This document shows positions 57,486 to 64,000 of a DNA stretch of 64,000 nt, in pieces (within the stretch, counting starts at the first letter, position 1; every line of letters begins with the position of its first letter). A program made the position numbers and the translations under genes. Below the pieces are notes generated by a model. The model searched no databases, was not told where the DNA came from, and saw only the letters and a program-made list of their open reading frames with translations. The DNA comes from Peptidiphaga gingivicola (GTDB taxonomy: Bacteria > Actinomycetota > Actinomycetes > Actinomycetales > Actinomycetaceae): the NCBI RefSeq assembly GCF_001652275.1, contig NZ_LVZK01000001.1, forward strand, positions 1,674,001-1,738,000, read 5' to 3'.

Positions 57486-57600
57486 CGTGCTCCGGGGTCA
57501 GTGAAAGTCTGAACCGGCGGTGACAGTCCGCGACCCGCGCAAGCGGTTGACAGGGTGGAATTCCTTGACCGACGGTCAAAGTCCGGATGGGAGGCGCACG
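57486..57600 (+). ncRNA. FMN riboswitch (RFN element)
   Basis: The conserved RFN strings appear in order: CTCCGGGGTCAGTGAAAGTC, GAACCGGCGGTGACAGTCCG, CGACCCG, GGTGGAATTCC, GACCGACGGTCAAAGTCCGG, ATGGGAGG. The outer stem is CGTGC/GCACG. It senses FMN and should repress the downstream riboflavin transporter genes. Confidence 0.93.
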
Positions 57601-57641
57601 GCTGTCTGCGACGTCGTCCAGACTTCGCAGGCCGCGCTCGT

Positions 57642-57672
57642 CCCTGCCCCGGAATGGACCGGAAGGCAAGGG
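57642..57672 (+). promoter_or_regulatory. SD-sequestering helix downstream of the FMN riboswitch
   Basis: CCCTGCC (57642-57648) can pair with GGCAAGGG (57665-57672, one A bulged), which contains the ribosome site abutting the ATG at 57673. This suggests translational control. Confidence 0.55.
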
Positions 57673-58440
57673 ATGAGGAAGAAAAACGCAGTGGCGCCGG
57701 CGGTGCTCGGCCTGCTGCTCCTGCTGGCATGGGACGCAGCCGTGCGCTTCGGCGTCGTCAACGCCAATTTCCTTCCCGCCCCCGTCGAGGTCGCCAAGCG
57801 CGCCTACGAAGGGCTGCGCGACGGATACCTCGCCTCCGCCGCATGGGCCACCCTCAAAGAGGCGCTGCTCGGCGCATCTCTGGCCGCAGCCGTCGGCGTC
57901 CCCCTCGGGTACGCCCTGGCCAGATGGCGCGCCTTCGCCCGCGCCGTCCAGCCGTACATCGGGGCCTCGCAGGCCATCCCCGCCGTCGCCGTCGCGCCGT
58001 TGCTGACGATCTGGATCGGTTACGGAGCGGTTTCGATCACCGTCCTCTGCGCGATCATGGTGGTCTTCCCGATGATCGTCACGACGGCGGCGGGAATTTC
58101 CAGGGTCGACGGCGACGTGCTCGGCGCGGCCAGGCTCGACGGAGCCCACGGCCTGAGGCTGGCCCGCAGCGTCGAGCTTCCCATGGCCGCCCCCTCGATC
58201 CTGGCGGGATTGCGCACGGGATTCACGCTGAGCTTCACGGGCGCCGTCGTCGGCGAAATGGTGACCGGGGGAGACGGTTTGGGGCTCACCCTGACGTCGG
58301 CCCAGCATTCGGCTGACGTGACGGGGATGTTCGCCGCGATCGCCCTTCTGGCTGCGTGTGCAATGTGCGTCTACACCCTTTTCGGCTTGTTCGAACGCCG
58401 TGCCGGAGCGCGCCTCGACGGGGAAGGCGCCGAACGATGA
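57673..58440 (+). CDS. ribX: ABC transporter permease, RibX-like riboflavin uptake
   Basis: 255 residues from the ATG at 57673. About six membrane helices and the permease EAA-loop (ARLDGAHGLRLARSVELPMAAPSILAGLRTG). It belongs to the SsuC/TauC-type binding-protein-dependent permeases. The FMN riboswitch directly upstream and the following substrate-binding gene identify it as the predicted riboflavin transporter RibXY. No ATPase gene is adjacent; one must be supplied elsewhere. Confidence 0.75.
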   Translation: MRKKNAVAPAVLGLLLLLAWDAAVRFGVVNANFLPAPVEVAKRAYEGLRDGYLASAAWATLKEALLGASLAAAVGVPLGYALARWRAFARAVQPYIGASQAIPAVAVAPLLTIWIGYGAVSITVLCAIMVVFPMIVTTAAGISRVDGDVLGAARLDGAHGLRLARSVELPMAAPSILAGLRTGFTLSFTGAVVGEMVTGGDGLGLTLTSAQHSADVTGMFAAIALLAACAMCVYTLFGLFERRAGARLDGEGAER

Positions 58441-58446
58441 AACCGA

Positions 58447-58502
58447 GCGGGCCGTACAGCGGCAGGCCGGGCGGGCCGTACAGCGGCAGGCCGGGCGGGC
58501 CG
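58447..58502. repeat. 24-bp tandem repeat between ribX and ribY
   Basis: Unit GCGGGCCGTACAGCGGCAGG+CCGG at 58447-58470 and 58471-58494, with a partial third copy to 58502. Further GGCCGGGCGGGC-like fragments follow to about 58585. Confidence 0.8.
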
Positions 58503-58615
58503 AACGGAAAAGATCGAAAGCGGCCCTGACGGCGAAAGGCAGAATCAGGGCCGGGCGGGCTGGCCGCCGAATGCCGGCCGGGCCAAACTCAAAAGACCGA
58601 ATGGAAGGACAACCG

Positions 58616-59596
58616 ATGATATCCACGAAGAGAATCCTCGCGTTTCTCGCCGCTGCGCTCTTGTGCCTCGCGGGATGCGGCGGAAACGACAAGGCCTCCG
58701 AGGGCGGCAAAGTCACGATCGGCCTGACCTACGTGCCGGATGTCCAATTCGCGCCCTTCTACGTGGCCGAAGACAAAGGCTATTTCGAGGATGAGGGAGT
58801 GAACGTCACGTTGCGGCATCACGGGGCCCAAGAGTCGCTTTTCGGCGCGCTCGAGCAGGGAACCGAGGACGTCGTCGTCGCGGGCGGCGACGAAATGCTG
58901 CAAAATCGGTCCAACGGCATCAAAGTGTACAACTGGGCAACGATGTATCAGACATACCCGGTCAAGGTTATCGTCCCGCGCGATTCGACCATCCGCTCCG
59001 CGGCAGACCTCAAAGGCAAGACCATCGGACTGCCCGGCAAGGCGGGGGAGAACTACTTCAGCCTGCAGGCCATGCTCAAGGCAAACGGCTTGACCGAGTC
59101 GGACGTGAAGATTCAGTTCATCGGGTACACGCAGACGGCCGCCTTGACCTCGGGGAAGGTCGACGCCGTCATCGGTTTCGTCAACTCCGACGCCGTCGCC
59201 ATCGAAGCGCAGGGCGTCCCGGTTCGCACGATCGACCCCGTCGAGGGCGGAATCCCGCTCGTCGGCGCCGGCCTCGGCTCGCTCGACTCGTTCAAGGAGA
59301 AGGGCTCGAAGAAGGAGCGCAAGATCCTCGCCGCCCTGACCAAGGCGGTCGCATACATGCGCACCCACCCCGAGGAGACGCTCGACATCGTGCGCAAACG
59401 CGTTCCCGCACTCGCCGACAAGAAGCAGCGCGCCACCGCGTCCAAGGTCCTTTCCGCCTCGATGAAGCTGTACGGGACGGGCAAGTTCGGCGCGCAGGAT
59501 TCCGCCAAATGGCAGAAGATGGCCGAGTTCATGAAGGAGGCGCGCCTCCTTCGCAATCCAGTCGAGGTCTCTCAGGCCCACATCTCGCTCGACTGA
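58616..59596 (+). CDS. ribY: NMT1/THI5-like substrate-binding lipoprotein, RibY-like
   Basis: 326 residues from the ATG at 58616 behind GAAGGACAACCG. A lipobox LCLAGC places the lipidated cysteine at residue 21. The NMT1/THI5-like fold shows YVPDVQFAPFYVAEDKGYF and the SGKVDAVIGFVNSDAVAIEAQG segment. With the riboswitch and permease upstream, the likely ligand is riboflavin; a pyrimidine precursor is the alternative in this family. Confidence 0.78.
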   Translation: MISTKRILAFLAAALLCLAGCGGNDKASEGGKVTIGLTYVPDVQFAPFYVAEDKGYFEDEGVNVTLRHHGAQESLFGALEQGTEDVVVAGGDEMLQNRSNGIKVYNWATMYQTYPVKVIVPRDSTIRSAADLKGKTIGLPGKAGENYFSLQAMLKANGLTESDVKIQFIGYTQTAALTSGKVDAVIGFVNSDAVAIEAQGVPVRTIDPVEGGIPLVGAGLGSLDSFKEKGSKKERKILAALTKAVAYMRTHPEETLDIVRKRVPALADKKQRATASKVLSASMKLYGTGKFGAQDSAKWQKMAEFMKEARLLRNPVEVSQAHISLD

Positions 59597-59864
59597 CGGA
59601 CGGCGCCGACGTCGCCGATCGCCGGGGCTGCGCAGCGGGAGCGCCGGAGCGGCCCGAATGCCAATTGAGCCAGCTCGAAGCGCGGGAGCCTTCGCGTCGC
59701 CCGCCGGTGGTCGATACGACCCGGCTGTTTCGCTAGAATCCGGCAGTCTTCGATAAGATTGACGCGTCCGGCGCACGGCCGGACGGCGGGCGCGACGGCG
59801 CGTCCGCGTACGGAAGGCGTCGCCGTCCGGTCACGCAGGCACGCGACGTCGGAAAGGACACCGT

Positions 59865-60902
59865 GTGAAGGCTTACATGTTTTACGGCCCCGGCGATCTG
59901 CGCCTGGAGGACATTGCCGCCGAGCACCCCGGCCCGGGCGAGATCGCCGTGGACATCAAGGCCGCCGCCACGTGCGGAACCGACCTGAAATCCTATCGGC
60001 GGGGGCATCCGACCCTTTTCCCCACGCTGCCCGCCCGCTTCGGCCACGAGTTCTCCGGGATCGTCTCCGAGGTGGGCGAAGGCGTGGCCGACTTCGAGGT
60101 CGGCCAGAGGGTCGTCGCCGCCAACACCGCCCCGTGCGGACACTGCTGGGCGTGCACCATCGGGCGCGAGTCGCTGTGCGAGAACCTCCAGTACCTCAAC
60201 GGCGCCTTCGCCGAGCAGATCGTCGTCCCGCGCGCAATCGTCGAGCGAAACACGTACGCGATCCCCGACACCCTTGCTTTCGAAGCTGCCGCCCCGCTTG
60301 AGCCCCTGTCGACCGTGGTCCACGGGATGCACGAATCGGGAATCGCGCTCGGAGACACCGTCGTGGTCAACGGCGCGGGCCCAATCGGCCAGATGTATCT
60401 GAGGCTCGCGCAGCTGCGGGGAGCGACGGTCATCGTGGCCGACCGCTCGCAAGGCCGCCTCGCCCAGGCCGAGGCCGCGGGGGCCTCCGCCGTCGTCGAC
60501 CTGACCGGTTTGGAGACGCCCGAGGAATGCGCGGCGGCGATCCGGCCGCTGACGCCCGGCGGACGCGGCGCCGACGTCGCCATCGAGGCCGTCGGGCTGC
60601 CGAACGTGTGGGAACAGACCGTTTTGTGCCTGCGCCCCGGCGGAACGGCCGTGCTCTTCGGCGGGACCCCGAAGAACGCCCCGTTCCAGGTCGACTCCTC
60701 GGACATGCACTACAAGGAGTACACGCTCAAGGGCGTTTACCACCATCAGCCGCGCTTCGTTCAGATCGCGGTGGAGCTGCTCTCGTCCGGCAAGTTCGAC
60801 GGGATGACCCTGTGCACCGAGGTCCGCCCGCTGGAGGCGCTCGTCGAAAGCCTGGAGGACATGGCCCGCGGAGTCGGATCGAAGTACATCCTCACGCCGT
60901 GA
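59865..60902 (+). CDS. zinc-dependent alcohol dehydrogenase (MDR family)
   Basis: 345 residues, GTG start behind GGAAAGGACACC. Catalytic zinc ligands Cys37 and His61-Glu62, structural zinc Cys91, 94, 97, 105, and the Rossmann motif GAGPIGQMYL. It resembles sorbitol/threonine-type dehydrogenases; the actual alcohol or polyol is not known. It stands alone, with possible -10 boxes TAGAAT and TAAGAT around 59730-59760. Confidence 0.88.
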   Translation: MKAYMFYGPGDLRLEDIAAEHPGPGEIAVDIKAAATCGTDLKSYRRGHPTLFPTLPARFGHEFSGIVSEVGEGVADFEVGQRVVAANTAPCGHCWACTIGRESLCENLQYLNGAFAEQIVVPRAIVERNTYAIPDTLAFEAAAPLEPLSTVVHGMHESGIALGDTVVVNGAGPIGQMYLRLAQLRGATVIVADRSQGRLAQAEAAGASAVVDLTGLETPEECAAAIRPLTPGGRGADVAIEAVGLPNVWEQTVLCLRPGGTAVLFGGTPKNAPFQVDSSDMHYKEYTLKGVYHHQPRFVQIAVELLSSGKFDGMTLCTEVRPLEALVESLEDMARGVGSKYILTP

Positions 60903-60984
60903 CGGAGGACGCGGGCGGCGCCGGCGCGTGAAGCCACGGGTCGCGGCGCGTGGAGCGGCGCGACCCAAGGCGTGAAGCGATTCG

Positions 60985-62202
60985 TCATAGCGCGTCTGCC
61001 GCGGCGTAGCCGGCGACGCCGGCGGCGAGAAACGCGAGGGGGTCTTCGGCGAGCCCGCGTCCCATCGTCCGCAAGGGCACGGGGGAGGAGGCGAGAACCT
61101 CGTCCAGGCCGTCCGTCGGCACGTCGACCCGCTTGAGCCTTTCGCATTCGAAGAGGGAGTCGAGCTGGGAGGCCAAGAGCCGGCGGACGTCCGCCCCGAC
61201 GAGGGAAGACAGCTTCCTCGCCTTCGGCTCGGCCGGCGAACCCGAATCGTGCGACAGGTCGAAATCGGCCGGCGAACCAGGTTTATCCGACGCGCTGAAA
61301 TCGGCCGGCAAGCCCGAATCGGATGCTTCCGGCCCGTCAAGAACGGGGCACGGGCAGAGGGTCTCGACCAGTGCCACGCGGCTGAGCGCCGTGTGCGTGT
61401 GGTGGGAGAGGCCGAAATGGCGCCCGCGGGAATCGGCGTTCGACATGCGCAGCAGGGCGATCGGCACGCCGCCCAACGCCGCGGCCGCGTTGAGCGCCTC
61501 GCCGACCTTCGTTCCCGAGAATCCCCATTTCGTCCCGGTTCCGAGGTTTCCAGGGCCCTGGGCGACGACGGCGAGGTCGGCCTTCCACACGATCCTCGCC
61601 GCAAGCAGCGCCGTGTGGACGTTGACGGCCTCCAGCTGGCCTCCGAACGCCTGGCCGCACGAAATGGTTCCCACGATGTGGCCCGATTCCCTCATGGCGG
61701 CCGCTGCGCGCGAGAACCAGGCCGGCAGGGCCGCGCCGTCGTCCATGACGTAGGCGATGCGCGCCCCCGGCCGACGCGCGCGGACGGCGGCGACCGCCGC
61801 GGGGACCGCTGAATGAAGATCGGCGACGAGGACCGGCATGCCATCGATCGAGTCGGCCTCTCGAAGGGCCTCGTGCCACTCGGACTCCTGCTCGTCGGCC
61901 CCCAGGGTCATGTATTGGAGCGGGGTGTAGCGTGCCTTGACGATGTGCCCGGGTCCGGGCGGCGGATCCGGCGGCAAGTTGTCCGGCAGGGCCGCCACCA
62001 TGAGATAGCCCCCCGTTCCCAGGCCCTTGACCGCCGCGGAGGCGGTGAGAAGGGCCCGCTGGCCCGTCTCCGGACGGCCCACCAGCTGCGTGTAGGCGAG
62101 GGCCCGCGCCTCTTCGCCGTCGTCGAGGAGCACCCGGCATTCGACGCATCCGTCCCATGTCTTTCCGAGTGAGACTATCTCACCGTTTCGCCACATCATC
62201 AC
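60985..62202 (-). CDS. DUF3866 family protein
   Basis: 405 residues, no membrane helix. It matches the actinobacterial DUF3866 family, usually encoded beside pafB/pafC-type genes: conserved blocks are RNGEIVSLG, HIVKARYTPLQYM, LHSAVPAA, YVMDDGAALP and VAQGPGNLGTGTKWGFSG. Function unknown. A three-fold in-frame repeat (around SGSPADF/SGLPADF) inserts about 30 residues near 300-340. GTG start at 62202, seven bases after TAGGCT, with ATG codons directly following; no Shine-Dalgarno. Confidence 0.8.
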   Translation of the reverse strand: MMMWRNGEIVSLGKTWDGCVECRVLLDDGEEARALAYTQLVGRPETGQRALLTASAAVKGLGTGGYLMVAALPDNLPPDPPPGPGHIVKARYTPLQYMTLGADEQESEWHEALREADSIDGMPVLVADLHSAVPAAVAAVRARRPGARIAYVMDDGAALPAWFSRAAAAMRESGHIVGTISCGQAFGGQLEAVNVHTALLAARIVWKADLAVVAQGPGNLGTGTKWGFSGTKVGEALNAAAALGGVPIALLRMSNADSRGRHFGLSHHTHTALSRVALVETLCPCPVLDGPEASDSGLPADFSASDKPGSPADFDLSHDSGSPAEPKARKLSSLVGADVRRLLASQLDSLFECERLKRVDVPTDGLDEVLASSPVPLRTMGRGLAEDPLAFLAAGVAGYAAADAL

Positions 62203-62209
62203 GCACCCA

Positions 62210-62230
62210 AGCCTACCCTTCGATTACCCT
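62210..62230. promoter_or_regulatory. overlapping divergent leaderless promoters
   Basis: Minus-strand TAGGCT (62215 to 62210) is seven bases before the GTG of the DUF3866 gene; plus-strand TACCCT (62225-62230) is six bases before the GTG of the WYL gene. The two genes are 34 bases apart. Confidence 0.45.
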
Positions 62231-62236
62231 AGGCAT

Positions 62237-63364
62237 GTGAGTCAGCAATCGGAGTACCACGCGGGCGAGCGCCAGCTTTCGCTGCTTGCCGCCCTGACGC
62301 ATCGGGGGCTCACCCGGGCGCAGGCTCGCCAACGGATTCCCTCATACGCGGCCTACGCTTCGCGCGAGACCTTCCAGCGCGTCTTCGAACGCGACGTCGC
62401 CGCTCTGAGGGCAGCGGGGTACCCGATTGCCGTCGACGAAGGCGACGTCTACAGATACGACCGCACGGCCCCGATCATCGCGCCGATGTCCGCCCTCGAC
62501 GTCGGCCTGGTGCGGTCCCTGCTCGTCGGCCTGGGCAAGGGCGGCGGGCTCGTGGGGGCGGCCCACTCCGGGATGGCGAAGATCTTGGCCACGAGCGAGG
62601 CGGACGGCTCGGCGCCGAAGTACTTGCGAGCCTCGATTCCCTCCGGGGACGACGTCGTGCAAATCGCGCGGGCGCTCCAATATCGACGTCGGATCTCCTT
62701 CGCGTACGAAGGGCGAGGGGCGGAGCCCGCGCGGTATCAGCTCGAGCCTCGGAGCCTCGCCCAGCATTTCGACGCCTTCTACGTCACGGGACAAGCCCGC
62801 CGCGTCGCGGGCAAGGCCCGCCCCGAGGTCTCGCCGACCTGGTCGAAGAGGACCTTCCGGATCAGCCGCATCGTGCCCGGTTCGCTTTCCGTCGATGGAC
62901 CGGCCAGCCAGCCGCCGTCCGCGGACGAGCAGGACGCCTTCGCCCCCGTGCGGGCCGTGCTGGCGGTGCGCCCCGGGGCCGCGGCGCCCCTCCTCGCTCA
63001 GGGACGCCCGATTTGTCCGCCGGCAAAGAAGGCGAATTCTGCACTTGCAGGGCAAACGAGTCCCTCAGACGCTGGGAAGGCCCCCGCTGCAAGCGACATG
63101 GACGGCCTGCCGGGCACGATTTCCGCGACCGCGCAAAAAGGCGGCGAAATTGCGGCTCCCGCTGGTTGGGACGTCGTCGAAATAGGTCCGGTCAGCCGCC
63201 AGCGCGTCTTCGAGGCCCTTCTCGCATACGGGAAAGACGTGCGCCTTTTGGGCGACGCCGCACTGCTCGCCGAGTGGCGGGCGCGGCTGGAACACCTTGC
63301 CGGATTGGGGGAGCCGAGCCGTGAGGCCGGGGGCGAAGGTTTGAGGCTGGAGCCCGAAGCATGA
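62237..63364 (+). CDS. WYL-domain transcriptional regulator, PafB-like
   Basis: 375 residues, GTG start. An N-terminal winged helix (RQLSLLAALTHRGLTRAQ ... FERDVAALRAAGYPI) and a WYL domain (QYRRRISFAYEGRG ... YQLEPRSLAQHFDAFYVTGQA) followed by the WCX region. Between them is a Pro/Ala/Ser/Lys-rich linker (about 255-305) with no homologue in PafB. Paired WYL proteins PafB and PafC activate the mycobacterial DNA-damage response; a pafC-like gene follows. Confidence 0.82.
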   Translation: MSQQSEYHAGERQLSLLAALTHRGLTRAQARQRIPSYAAYASRETFQRVFERDVAALRAAGYPIAVDEGDVYRYDRTAPIIAPMSALDVGLVRSLLVGLGKGGGLVGAAHSGMAKILATSEADGSAPKYLRASIPSGDDVVQIARALQYRRRISFAYEGRGAEPARYQLEPRSLAQHFDAFYVTGQARRVAGKARPEVSPTWSKRTFRISRIVPGSLSVDGPASQPPSADEQDAFAPVRAVLAVRPGAAAPLLAQGRPICPPAKKANSALAGQTSPSDAGKAPAASDMDGLPGTISATAQKGGEIAAPAGWDVVEIGPVSRQRVFEALLAYGKDVRLLGDAALLAEWRARLEHLAGLGEPSREAGGEGLRLEPEA

Positions 63365-63473
63365 GGGCGGGTACGAAAACAGGCCGCGGCGCGGGACGAG
63401 ACATGAAACAGGCGGCCAAAGCATGGAAGACGCACGGGAACGGCGGCCAACGCATGAAAACAGGGGCCGCGGC
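63365..63473. repeat. degenerate GC-rich repeats between the two WYL genes
   Basis: Units of the form CATGAAAACAGG...GCCGCGGCG and CGGCGGCCAA.GCATG recur at 63376-63475. No coding potential. Confidence 0.4.
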
Positions 63474-64000
63474 GTGAGCGGAAAGGGAATAGTTCAAACG
63501 AACGCTCTGCTCGTCTTTCTCTCGTCCCTGCCCGGGGGCTCGGCGAGCCTTCGAGAGCTTTCCGAGCGTTTCGGGATCGAATGGAAACGCGTGCTGCGCC
63601 TGCTGTGGGACGCGTCGCTGGTGGAGATCGAAGGGTACGGCCTGCCGTTCAACCTCGATCTTCCTCCGAATCCGGGCGAGGAAGAGGCCGGGGAAGAGCC
63701 GACGACGCCCGACTCCTACGTCTCCTTTTCCGATTCGGGGGAGCTTGACGTTCCCGACCTCGCCCTGACTCTCGACGAGGTCATCGCGCTCGTGGCCGTC
63801 ATCGACTCCATCGCGGAGATCACGCCTTCGGGCGACGCGCGGGACGCTCTCGCGCACGTGCGCGCCACCCTGGTCGGAGCAGCCGAGGGCGCCGGCTTCG
63901 GCTCGGCCATGTGGGACGGGCCCGCACCCGTCATCGGCGACGAAGCATTCGCCGCGGTCGAACGGGCCCTCGCCTCCAGAAGCTTCATCGAGTTCACCTA
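63474..64000 (+). CDS. second WYL-type regulator, PafC-like (cut by the window end)
   Basis: A GTG at 63474 opens a frame that runs to the last base without a stop: VSGKGIVQTNALLVFLSSL, a winged helix (SLRELSERFGIEWKRVLRLLWDASLVEIEGYGLPF), then an acidic, proline-rich stretch and LALTLDEVIALVAVIDSIAEIT, the typical PafC N-terminal half. The WYL domain would lie beyond the window. The start codon has a weak ribosome site. Confidence 0.65.
   Translation, partial: MSGKGIVQTNALLVFLSSLPGGSASLRELSERFGIEWKRVLRLLWDASLVEIEGYGLPFNLDLPPNPGEEEAGEEPTTPDSYVSFSDSGELDVPDLALTLDEVIALVAVIDSIAEITPSGDARDALAHVRATLVGAAEGAGFGSAMWDGPAPVIGDEAFAAVERALASRSFIEFT

Overview
The window is a GC-rich stretch of an actinobacterial chromosome. 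The pilus genes (LPLTG pilins plus a class C sortase), the order of the core genes, the actinobacterial type of EF-P, the helicase-motif-less PriA, and the DUF3866/WYL-WYL cluster all point to Actinomycetaceae (an Actinomyces-like organism). I cannot fix the genus from sequence alone. No rRNA, tRNA, CRISPR array or intact transposase was seen.

Layout. 0.4-4.1 kb: ornithine carbamoyltransferase, carbamate kinase and a YfcC/ArcD-type carrier (arginine/ornithine catabolism; no arginine deiminase in view). 4.3-9.0 kb: pheS-pheT and a translationally coupled short-chain dehydrogenase. 9.4-15.5 kb: a pilus locus with a large tip-type adhesin, a major pilin and a class C sortase. 15.5-25.3 kb: DEAD-box helicase, MFS exporter, aspS, a divergent membrane protein/TetR pair, an acetyltransferase, an alpha/beta hydrolase with a MerR-type promoter, merR, and a broken immunity-like gene. 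25.8-50.8 kb: a long housekeeping block, rarA, rpsD, alaS, ruvX-mltG-aroE-like-prepilin peptidase-aroC-aroK-second SK-like, efp-nusB, pyrR-pyrB-pyrC-pyrF, gmk-rpoZ-coaBC-metK, priA, fmt-rsmB-rpe. 50.9-55.2 kb: a lower-GC accessory island with a 796-aa peptidoglycan-binding/DUF1906 protein, a small membrane protein, a perfect 38-bp palindrome and decayed genes. 55.2-57.3 kb: MFS exporter with its TetR regulator and twin operators. 57.5-59.6 kb: FMN riboswitch controlling a RibX/RibY-like riboflavin uptake pair. 59.9-64.0 kb: a zinc alcohol dehydrogenase and the DUF3866/PafB-like/PafC-like cluster, which runs off the end.

Regulation visible in the sequence: a PyrR-binding hairpin next to the pyrR Shine-Dalgarno, an FMN riboswitch with an SD-sequestering helix, a 20-bp-spacer MerR promoter, TetR operators, several loopless perfect-palindrome terminators, and many genes whose start codon lies 6-8 bases after a TANNNT box and which lack a Shine-Dalgarno (probable leaderless mRNAs).

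The best candidates for something undescribed are the 50.9-54.7 kb island (a possible cell-wall-targeting effector with a membrane partner) and the shikimate operon, which keeps two catalytically stripped paralogues (AroE-like and P-loop-less shikimate kinase-like) beside the intact aroC and aroK.
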